Shown one piece after another: positions 1-5,582 of a stretch of DNA of 8,013 bases (within the stretch, counting starts at the first letter, position 1; every line of letters begins with the position of its first letter). This DNA is from Thermoflexibacter sp. Its GTDB lineage: Bacteria > Bacteroidota > Bacteroidia > Cytophagales > Thermoflexibacteraceae. The notes beneath the pieces were generated by a model. It saw only the letters and a program-made list of their open reading frames with translations, ran no database searches and was not told the origin of the DNA. The DNA lies in the NCBI GenBank assembly GCA_025455345.1, contig JALOMS010000192.1, positions 1 through 8,013 on the forward strand, read 5' to 3'. The translations under genes and the position numbers were made by a program.

Positions 1-2142
1 TGCCAACACGTCTTGCTCGGTGAGTTTTGCGTCCAAACTGCGCTGACGGGTCTTGATTTCGGACTCGATTGCCGCCATTTTGCTTTCCAATTCCTTTTTT
101 GCCTCCGTTTTTTGCAGTTCTAACGCTTGCTGTTTGGTTTGCGACTTTGCCTCACTCACTTTACGATTGACGTTTTCGATTTCTTCGGTGAGTTCTAACT
201 TGCGTTTTTCGCTTGCAATTGCCAACGTTTGGCGTATAACCTCCTGTTCGGCGTTGATGAGCATTTTTTCTATGTTGCCATCGCCCAATTTGATGTCAAA
301 AACCTCTACGTCATAGATGTGCATGCCGTTTTCCTCAAAACGTCTGCCGTTACGCTTGCCGTTTTCGCCTGATACACCTAAGACCGTATCTCTGATAATG
401 CTGATTCCATTGGCATAAAAATCCATGATTTTGTACTTTTTAACGGCATTTCTAATCACAGAACGAATGTGGTCAGTGAGGAATTTCACATAATTTTCCA
501 CATTAAACCACTTTTCTGGCTCGCCTTCAAAGTTTACTCTGTAAGACAAATGCACGTTCACTTGGCAAAAATCCGCAGATTCTGCCTTGACCATGTCAGA
601 AATTTTATTGTGCAAGACCTTCAAATAGACCGTTCTAAGTAATTGGTCTTCGGTTTTTGGCGTACCAGTGGAAAGTTCTACGGTTTGCAAGTTTTCATCA
701 TATTCCAACAAGTAGGTTTGAGGTCCTGTAATCACCTTGCGCGCGCCCGTTTTGCTCACAACCAATACGGCATAACCTGCCCACAAACTGATAGTTACTG
801 CGCCTTCGTACTTGTTGTAAAGCGTGATGGTGCGTGGCTTGGAAAACTGCTCTGTGCGGTTAAATTCCTCTCCCGTAAAGCCCGTAGGAACGGTTGTCAT
901 GGAGCGTTTGCGCGATTCTTCTTTGGTTACGCCCCCTTTCAACACCAAATCTGCGTCCTCTGCGGAAATAAATTCGTCTTGTTGCGTTTGTTGGAATATT
1001 TCCTTCATTTTGACATTGTATTCCAATGCTTCTTTGTTCCCTGGAAACCACAATTCTACCTGCCTCAAATCCAACACACGCCTCACTATCACCTCCTCGC
1101 GCGGGTCGGGCAGGTACATCACGGGTCCCTGCCTAAGCGTAACGGCACCCGTTTTTCGGTTCAAAACGTAGCGTCCCTCGCCCGCAGGTATCGCAACCGC
1201 ATGGTAAATCTCTCGTTCTCCGTATTTGATAACGGCGTGTTCGGTGCGCGGATAATATATCATTTGGTCTTTGCCCGTAATGAATAACTCTTGCCCGACC
1301 TCATAACGGATGCCGTTTTCCTCATACGGCGCAATGACTTTGATGTAAAGCCCGCTAATTTCGTTCAACTCAATTGCCCTGAATTTACGGTTGCCGTTAC
1401 GAACTACAAAGTCTTCCGTTGGCTCTGGAAAAACAACGTTTGGTCCTTGTACATAGCGTTTTTTGCCGTTTTCGTCCAGCAAAATGCAATACTCCAAGCG
1501 TTCCAATGTAACTGCCTCTCTGATGTAATTGCCGTTCTCGTCCCTCACGACTTCTACACCTGTGGGCGGAATGTAAAATGAAACACTTGTTCCCTTGATT
1601 ATCAAGGTTTTACCTGTAATCAAATCAGGGGCTTCGGTGCTAATGATTTCATCTTCGCCGCTTTCTGCATTTTTGGTTTTGATGACTGCCTTTGTCCAAT
1701 TTTTCTTTGCTTCGGTTTCATCATATACGCGCACGACCAAGTATTGATTGGAGCGCAAGTGGTGTCCTGCTACGATTTTGGCGATTTGCCCAGGCCACAG
1801 CGAAAAGAAAACGGGACCAGGAATATTCACTTTCCTACCAATGTTCAACTCTCCCAAGTTGTTAGAAGTGCCGTTTTTGGGCTGATTTCCGTCTTTGGGC
1901 GGGTTTTTCAGCACGATATACCAACCTTCGGGCGCAATGGTAAACGTCTGAATGGACTCATCAAGGTTACATTTGATAAACTGTTTGCTATCAGCGTCAA
2001 ACAGTACAGGTTTGTCGGTATTTGCCAAACTCGTCTTGTAAGGACCTACATAGACATTGATATTGCCTTTGGTTTGGTCTGAAATAAAAGCGTACTCGTT
2101 TGGCGCAAGCACTAAATCGCGTTCTCTGTTGCTGTCGTTCAT
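1..2142 (-). CDS. Major vault protein (MVP) homologue, bacterial; 3' end cut by window edge
   Basis: The minus-strand frame is open from the ATG at 2142-2140 to base 1, giving 714 residues with no stop, so the C-terminus lies outside the window. Residues 1 to about 497 form the repeat region, with Gly-Pro or Gly-X turns at G33-P34, G109-P110, G184, G233-P234, G290, G339-P340 and G473-P474, each followed by a hydrophobic stretch and usually a Pro, as in vault repeats. From memory, several blocks align with human MVP: PVFFSLWPGQ, ELWFPGNKEAL, VELSTGTPK, DTVLGV and FEENGMHIYDVEVFDIK (602-618). Residues about 500-620 match the SPFH-like shoulder domain. Residues 622-714 are a charged heptad-like helix rich in E, K and Q, matching the cap helix. 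Human MVP (about 893 residues) self-assembles into the hollow vault shell, 39 copies per half. The C-terminal cap cannot be checked here. The start is preceded by the A-rich CCAAAACA rather than a Shine-Dalgarno sequence. A plain flotillin/band-7 protein is excluded by the long repeat region. Shell assembly is inferred; the biological role in bacteria is not known. Confidence 0.93.
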   Translation of the reverse strand, partial: MNDSNRERDLVLAPNEYAFISDQTKGNINVYVGPYKTSLANTDKPVLFDADSKQFIKCNLDESIQTFTIAPEGWYIVLKNPPKDGNQPKNGTSNNLGELNIGRKVNIPGPVFFSLWPGQIAKIVAGHHLRSNQYLVVRVYDETEAKKNWTKAVIKTKNAESGEDEIISTEAPDLITGKTLIIKGTSVSFYIPPTGVEVVRDENGNYIREAVTLERLEYCILLDENGKKRYVQGPNVVFPEPTEDFVVRNGNRKFRAIELNEISGLYIKVIAPYEENGIRYEVGQELFITGKDQMIYYPRTEHAVIKYGEREIYHAVAIPAGEGRYVLNRKTGAVTLRQGPVMYLPDPREEVIVRRVLDLRQVELWFPGNKEALEYNVKMKEIFQQTQQDEFISAEDADLVLKGGVTKEESRKRSMTTVPTGFTGEEFNRTEQFSKPRTITLYNKYEGAVTISLWAGYAVLVVSKTGARKVITGPQTYLLEYDENLQTVELSTGTPKTEDQLLRTVYLKVLHNKISDMVKAESADFCQVNVHLSYRVNFEGEPEKWFNVENYVKFLTDHIRSVIRNAVKKYKIMDFYANGISIIRDTVLGVSGENGKRNGRRFEENGMHIYDVEVFDIKLGDGNIEKMLINAEQEVIRQTLAIASEKRKLELTEEIENVNRKVSEAKSQTKQQALELQKTEAKKELESKMAAIESEIKTRQRSLDAKLTEQDVLA

Positions 2143-2149
2143 TGTTTTG

Positions 2150-2214
2150 GAGTTATGAGTTATTAATGATGAGTTATGAGTTTTGTTATAATTCATAACT
2201 TATCACTCATAACT
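2150..2214. repeat. Four-copy AGTTATGA direct/inverted repeat before the MVP gene
   Basis: GAGTTATGAGTT occurs twice in direct orientation (2150-2161 and 2171-2182), and two inverted copies follow (TCATAACT at 2193-2200, ACTCATAACT at 2205-2214). The inner pair (2172-2179 with 2193-2200) leaves a 13-base loop; the outer pair is 2151-2160 with 2205-2214. The intervening arms are unequal, so a full hairpin would carry an asymmetric bulge. The element begins 8 bases upstream of the MVP start codon and probably lies in its leader or promoter. It may be a small interspersed repeat or an mRNA structure. Confidence 0.6.
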
Positions 2215-2235
2215 AATAATATATACGTATTTTTT

Positions 2236-2251
2236 ACACTAAGGTTAGTGT
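2236..2251. promoter_or_regulatory. Perfect 16-bp palindrome upstream of the MVP gene (possible operator)
   Basis: ACACTAAGGTTAGTGT has perfect 7-bp arms around a GG centre and is flanked on both sides by T runs (2231-2235 and 2252-2258 on the plus strand). A further ACAC follows at 2259-2262. It sits about 94 bp upstream of the MVP start, a plausible operator position. Read on the plus strand, the stem plus T run resembles an intrinsic terminator, but no plus-strand gene ends here and the stem is short. A repressor or activator site is the better inference. Confidence 0.4.
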
Positions 2252-2513
2252 TTTTTTTACACTTTTTAAAAATATTTTGTAAGAGGCTGAAAAAGAGGGG
2301 GGTAAATTTTTATATTCACTCAAATACTTAAATTATAAGAAATATACAGATTAAAAGTAAAGATTGATTTTTATTTACCAATTAGTAAAACGCAAATACA
2401 TGGATAATATTTTTTTGAGGTATTCTCTCCAAAATAAGTAAAAACTCAAACGACTAATTCGACTAAGTATGACGGTTGCATTTATTAATTGAATCCAAGA
2501 ACTAATATCAGTG

Positions 2514-3185
2514 CTATTTTTTATAAATCAGACGCAAGGAATTGCCATTTAGATTATGCAAATATATTTCTAAGGGTTGCTTTTTGACTAAAAAAGACTC
2601 TTGTACATACTCTTTCAATTCTTTTTCATATTTCTTATTCAGAGAAAAGGCATGGTATTCAAGATGATTAACAACAATAATCCGTTCATAATCAGTGCTA
2701 AACTTTACTGTTGAATCCCTCGTCAATGCCTCTTTTTTGGCTTTTATTGTTTCTGGTAGGCTGTCAATTAAAGTAATAATGCTACTATGAAATTCGTGTT
2801 TTCTATCATTATGAATATTAATAGAGTCTATTGAGGTACAATAAAAATTATCATGAAAATCTCGAATACAATCACTACTTGTTATTTTAAGTTTAGTTTT
2901 TAAAACCCCATCAAATACTTGCCAATCAGGCTCTGGAACAAGCAAAAGTAAACTATCTAAGACTGTATAAACACCCATATAGGTTGAAAAATCATAATGC
3001 CCTTCCGCTTTCATAGTAAATGTACCATCTTTGCTAAACTTATAAGTCCAAGATGTTTCTCCCCAAAATCCATTAAATTCCTTATTTATAAAATCTCTTT
3101 CTCTTATTTCTTTTTGAGGCTTACAAGAAAAAAAGAGTAGTAATAAAATAGCATGGATACTAATATTGACATAACTTTTTTTCAT
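2514..3185 (-). CDS. Hypothetical lipoprotein with lipocalin-like N-terminal segment
   Basis: The 223-residue product begins MKKSYVNIS, followed by a hydrophobic segment (I8-F19) and the lipobox-like F-F-S-C with Cys21, so it should be lipidated and held at the inner or outer membrane facing the periplasm or outside. Residues about 37-83 have a pattern seen in small lipocalin-like Bacteroidetes proteins: FNGFWGETSW, then a beta-rich KFSKDGTFTMKAEGHYDF, a GVYTV turn and DSLLLLVP. Cys106 and Cys116 could form a disulfide. The C-terminal half (120-223) has alternating charged and hydrophobic stretches, with no family I recognise. The gene is clearly more AT-rich than the MVP gene and the metabolic genes, which fits a lineage-specific or acquired gene. 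It lies 371 bases upstream of the MVP gene on the same strand, too far to assume an operon. It ends with TAG. Gene and export call are firm; function is unknown. Confidence 0.8.
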   Translation of the reverse strand: MKKSYVNISIHAILLLLFFSCKPQKEIRERDFINKEFNGFWGETSWTYKFSKDGTFTMKAEGHYDFSTYMGVYTVLDSLLLLVPEPDWQVFDGVLKTKLKITSSDCIRDFHDNFYCTSIDSINIHNDRKHEFHSSIITLIDSLPETIKAKKEALTRDSTVKFSTDYERIIVVNHLEYHAFSLNKKYEKELKEYVQESFLVKKQPLEIYLHNLNGNSLRLIYKK

Positions 3186-3623
3186 AAAATTGAAGATTTG
3201 GAAAATATTTTTAAATTAATAACTTGTTAATTATAAACATTTTATCTTTTAAAAATGTACTTTTATTTTTAATGTTTTCATAGGCTTTGCTTACAGATGG
3301 ACATTATTTTATCAAAAGCTAATTAAATTTATTAAAGTAGAATATGGAAAATCTCCACATTTTTAAGCCTCGTAGAGGCGTAAGGTTGAAGTCTATATGA
3401 TTTCATAATACTATGATTATCAACATTTTATACCAACATTTAACAGCGAAATGCAATTGCCTATTGGTGTTATTTTAATTGGCAGATATCTAATAATATT
3501 ACAAAGTTATTTTATAAAGGTACATCATTTTTATAGAAATATTATTAGCTTTACAAATCAAACAAATTTTACTTGGCGTAGTTGTAAAAAAAATACATAT
3601 CATTTTTTTAGCTTTATCTCATT
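3186..3623. other. Divergent intergenic region, lipoprotein to AraC regulator
   Basis: These 438 AT-rich bases separate the minus-strand lipoprotein gene from the plus-strand AraC gene and should contain the promoters of both. Visible structures are the GC-rich mini-hairpin at 3367-3379 and a weaker stem TCATA/TATGA at 3403-3407 with 3412-3416. Two near-matches to the Bacteroidetes -7 element (TAGCTTTA, about 3546 and 3609) lie upstream of the AraC start; neither is a full match. An open frame at 3451-3693 has low-complexity composition and overlaps the AraC start, so I do not call it a gene. Confidence 0.5.
3367..3379. repeat. GC-rich mini-hairpin, possible interspersed repeat
   Basis: GCCTC-GTA-GAGGC is a perfect 5-bp stem with a 3-base loop, standing out in very AT-rich DNA. 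Short hairpins of this type, followed by a conserved T/A-rich tail such as GTAAGGTTGAAG, are common as scattered non-coding repeats in Bacteroidetes genomes. Only one copy is seen in this window, so repeat status is a guess. Confidence 0.35.
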
Positions 3624-4544
3624 ATGCCTTTTTCTTCAATCCACAAATTTACAGACTTCAATGAGTTTCATCATGCGGCAAACGGATTGGTGAGGTCTGC
3701 TCATGACGAAGTTCATGTTTTCAGATTCAAAGACATTGGTAATCAAGTAATTAGGCAAATGCCACTATTTCGCACCTCTTTCTATCAGATTGGGCTTATG
3801 CGCTCCTCCAATTTTAATATCAATGTATATGACAAAAGTTATCACCTTGACAAGCATTGTGCTTTGGTATTTTTTAAACCAGGGCAGTTGCTCCAATTCC
3901 AAAGCGACCCCAACTGGGAAGGTTATGTGCTGATGTTCAAGGAAAGTTTTTTGTCCATCAAACAAGATAACCCCAACGCCAAGAAAGAATTTTCACTCCT
4001 CGACCCTACTACGGACTCTTTCACGCTTATTAGTCCAGAAAAATACCAAGAACTCAGCGAAATTTACGAAAAACTCCTTTACGAATATTCCAATGATTTA
4101 ATTGGCTCATTACCAGTCATAGAGCTTTACATTCATATCCTTTTTCATAAGATAGAACGCCTTTGTATCGTAAATCAAGAAACAGATGATTCTAAATTTT
4201 CCTCACGAAAGGCAGTCATCACCTATCAATTTAAACAACTCATTCAGAAGAACTTACGTAGTTCTAAAAATGTAACAGAATACGCAGATATGTTGCATAT
4301 CTCTCCCAAATACCTCATAGAAGCAGTAACAGACATAACCAACCAATCTCCCAAAGCACTCATCAATGAACAGATTGTGTTGGAAACCAAGACATTATTA
4401 AAATATAGCGATTACCCCATAGGAGATATTGCCCTTGCTTATCAGTTTACTGACCAGTCGCATTTTGCCAATTTTTTCAAGAAAGAAACAGCTTTGTCGC
4501 CTTTGGAATACAGGAATCAGCAAGGAGTGTTCTCAAAAAAGTAA
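3624..4544 (+). CDS. AraC/XylS-family transcriptional regulator
   Basis: The 306-residue protein is full length for a Bacteroidetes AraC-type regulator. Residues about 25-110 look like the cupin-type sensor half: a beta-rich run that includes HVFRFKDIG, FYQIGLMRSS and ALVFFKPGQ, with the usual F-x-P-G-Q turn. Residues about 140-185 are helical and would form the linker or dimer interface. The C-terminal DNA-binding half holds two helix-turn-helix units: 216-237 (NVTEYADMLHISPKYLIEAV) and 265-288, with the signature P-I-G-D-I-A, F-x-D-Q-S-H-F, F-F-K-K-E and S-P-L-E-Y-R (292-297). The start at 3624 keeps the sensor domain intact; no clear ribosome-binding site is present, as usual for this phylum. 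It is followed in the same direction by the hydrolase gene after 131 bases that contain AraC-like direct repeats, so it most likely controls that downstream block in response to a small molecule. The ligand is not deducible. Confidence 0.93.
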   Translation: MPFSSIHKFTDFNEFHHAANGLVRSAHDEVHVFRFKDIGNQVIRQMPLFRTSFYQIGLMRSSNFNINVYDKSYHLDKHCALVFFKPGQLLQFQSDPNWEGYVLMFKESFLSIKQDNPNAKKEFSLLDPTTDSFTLISPEKYQELSEIYEKLLYEYSNDLIGSLPVIELYIHILFHKIERLCIVNQETDDSKFSSRKAVITYQFKQLIQKNLRSSKNVTEYADMLHISPKYLIEAVTDITNQSPKALINEQIVLETKTLLKYSDYPIGDIALAYQFTDQSHFANFFKKETALSPLEYRNQQGVFSKK

Positions 4545-4567
4545 TATAATTTCTTTTTTTAATACAA

Positions 4568-4603
4568 AAAACCGAATTTTTTACAAATAGTACCGAACTA
4601 TTT
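4568..4603. promoter_or_regulatory. Direct repeats 21 bp apart: candidate AraC-type binding site
   Basis: The 15-mers at 4568-4582 and 4589-4603 share 11 of 15 bases, including an identical ACCGAA core (4571-4576 and 4592-4597), and are offset by exactly 21 bp. That is two helical turns, the classical spacing of AraC-family half-sites. The second copy is also inside a perfect dyad, CAAATAGT (4584-4591) and ACTATTTG (4597-4604) with a 5-base spacer. The site sits directly upstream of the hydrolase gene and just after the AraC gene, so it is the obvious candidate target of that regulator. Binding is inferred. Confidence 0.5.
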
Positions 4604-4623
4604 GCTTAACTAATCCAACCCAA

Positions 4624-4669
4624 GATTGGTTTTTAGTGTATCAATGTTATTTCACACTAAAAATTAATC
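4624..4669 (+). promoter_or_regulatory. Long leader hairpin ending 6 bases before the hydrolase start
   Basis: The arm at 4624-4639 (GATTGGTTTTTAGTGT) pairs with 4654-4669 (ACACTAAAAATTAATC) over 16 positions: 14 Watson-Crick and two G-U pairs in RNA, with a 14-base loop. The innermost 10 bp are perfect. The stem closes 6 bases before the ATG at 4676, so if it is transcribed it would lie where the ribosome must bind and could restrain translation. As DNA, the TTAGTGT/ACACTAA arms could instead be an operator. There is no long T run after the stem, so it is not a good intrinsic terminator. Confidence 0.5.
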
Positions 4670-4675
4670 AAAAAC

Positions 4676-5386
4676 ATGAAAAAGTTATTTGCAATTGTAT
4701 TCGCTCTTTTTGCCTTGTTGGGCAATGTTTCTGCTCAAAAACCAGGGGCTAAACTCCTTGACCCTACCAACCATACTTTAATAATGATAGACCACCAAAG
4801 TCAGATGGCTTTTGCGACAAGTAGCATTTCCAACGTGGAACTTCGCAACAACGTGGCAGTGGTAGCAGGAGCAAGCAAAATTTTTAACGTGCCTACGGTC
4901 ATTACCACTGTTGCCCGCAACACTTTTTCAGGACCTCTTTTTAGAGAAATCTTAGAATTTTACCCAGAAGCGGCACAAAACGCCATAGACCGCACCACCA
5001 TGAATACTTGGGAAGATACAAATGCTTACAAGGCAATTGTGGGCAAGGGTAAAAAGAAGTTGGTTTTCTCTGGACTTTGGACGGAAGTGTGCATTGTAGG
5101 TCCCGTACTAAGTGCAATATCAGAAGGTTATGAGGTTTATGTAATCACTGACGCTTGCGGTGGCGTAAGCAACGAAGCACACCAAATGGCAATGCAACGC
5201 ATGATTCAGGCAGGCGCGCAACCCATGACTTCTATCCAATACGCCTTAGAATTGCAAAGAGATTGGGCAAGAAGTGCCACTTATGACGCTATCACTTCTC
5301 TGATGAAAAAATACGGTGGTGCTTACGGTGCAGGTATAGAGTATGCCAAAGATATGTTCAATGCCCAAGAAGGCAAGAAAAAGTAA
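4676..5386 (+). CDS. Exported isochorismatase-family (YcaC-like) cysteine hydrolase
   Basis: The 236-residue product has a signal peptide (MKKLFAIVF, hydrophobic core to about residue 16, predicted cut after VSA20, leaving QKPG), so it should act in the periplasm or outside. The mature part matches the YcaC-type branch of the isochorismatase-like hydrolases: LIMIDHQ with the catalytic Asp39, NVPTVITTVARN (71-82), R106 and TTMNTWED (107-114) in the region that supplies the basic catalytic residue, and GLWTEVCIVGPVLSAISEGY with the nucleophile Cys139. ITDACGGVSNEAHQMA (157-172) and LQRDWARS (193-200) are also typical. Members cleave amide or related C-N bonds, although YcaC itself has no settled substrate. 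The family is mostly cytoplasmic, so the signal peptide is notable. The gene follows the AraC regulator, and its leader carries direct repeats and a hairpin that suggest specific control. It is very unlikely to be a true isochorismatase, because no siderophore genes are near and the protein is exported. Confidence 0.9.
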   Translation: MKKLFAIVFALFALLGNVSAQKPGAKLLDPTNHTLIMIDHQSQMAFATSSISNVELRNNVAVVAGASKIFNVPTVITTVARNTFSGPLFREILEFYPEAAQNAIDRTTMNTWEDTNAYKAIVGKGKKKLVFSGLWTEVCIVGPVLSAISEGYEVYVITDACGGVSNEAHQMAMQRMIQAGAQPMTSIQYALELQRDWARSATYDAITSLMKKYGGAYGAGIEYAKDMFNAQEGKKK

Positions 5387-5398
5387 AATTCAATTTTT

Positions 5399-5450
5399 AA
5401 CCACTAAGACACTCTGCCACGAAGAAATTTGTTTTTGTGCCTTAGTGGTT
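5399..5450. repeat. AACCACTAAG inverted repeat (possible terminator or REP-like element)
   Basis: The left arm 5399-5412 (AACCACTAAGACAC) pairs with the right arm 5437-5450 (GTGCCTTAGTGGTT) over 14 positions with one mismatch, enclosing a 24-base loop. It starts 13 bases after the stop codon of the hydrolase gene, so it could end or attenuate that transcript, though no strong T run follows. Elements built on CCACTAAG with ACAC and ACGAAG are, from general knowledge, widespread non-coding repeats in Bacteroidetes and other phyla. It may therefore be a mobile mini-repeat rather than a dedicated terminator. Confidence 0.6.
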
Positions 5451-5550
5451 GATTCATAATGAATCGTATTCGTCAAATCCTTGCCGTTGTCCATGTCCGC
5501 ACGGACAATCCAGTTGGGGAGTAGTTAATAAAAGACATTCATCAAATCTT
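5451..5550. repeat. Cluster of short palindromes and a direct repeat before the amidohydrolase gene
   Basis: Directly after the previous element comes a perfect 15-base palindrome, GATTCATAATGAATC (5451-5465). Next is GTCCG-CA-CGGAC (5495-5506), which overlaps an alternative stem TTGTCC/GGACAA (5487-5492 with 5503-5508). ATTCGTCAAATCCT (5468-5481) and ATTCATCAAATCTT (5537-5550) are near-identical direct repeats (12 of 14) that bracket the GC-rich hairpin. The arrangement could be a small insertion flanked by repeats or a regulatory leader; nothing in it encodes a protein. Confidence 0.35.
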
Positions 5551-5582
5551 AATTTTCTAATACAACATTTTCATTCACAATA

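Larger units (their letters stand above)
2143..2513. other. Intergenic region, MVP gene to lipoprotein gene
   Basis: These 371 bases separate two minus-strand genes and should hold the end of the lipoprotein transcript and the promoter of the MVP gene. The DNA is strongly AT-rich. Apart from the repeat cluster at 2150-2214 and the palindrome at 2236-2251, I see a tandem pair of CGACTAA (2451-2457 and 2460-2466). I found no match to the Bacteroidetes -7 consensus TAnnTTTG on the minus strand and no convincing open reading frame, so the promoter is not located. Confidence 0.6.

Noticed and set aside
1..600. Flotillin/band-7 membrane protein instead of MVP
   Set aside because: The SPFH-like section alone could suggest this, but roughly 500 residues of vault repeats precede it and no N-terminal membrane anchor is present.
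643..1287. Plus-strand open frame of 214 codons
   Set aside because: It lies fully opposite the MVP homologue, whose minus-strand frame has clear family similarity. The plus-strand product is Cys-, Phe- and His-rich without any recognisable motif.
1744..2082. Plus-strand open frame of 112 codons
   Set aside because: Antisense shadow of the N-terminal repeats of the MVP homologue, with no domain of its own.
2150..2214. CRISPR-like repeats
   Set aside because: The units are very short, mixed in orientation and not separated by regular spacers, and no cas genes are present.
2231..2258. Intrinsic terminator on the plus strand
   Set aside because: The stem is only 7 bp and AT-rich, and no plus-strand gene ends upstream of it; an operator dyad fits better.
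3451..3693. Plus-strand open frame of 80 codons before the AraC gene
   Set aside because: It overlaps the start of the AraC gene in another frame and has AT-driven composition with no domain or export signal of credible form.
4676..5386. True isochorismatase of siderophore synthesis
   Set aside because: No siderophore genes are adjacent, the protein has a signal peptide, and its motifs fit the YcaC-like branch.
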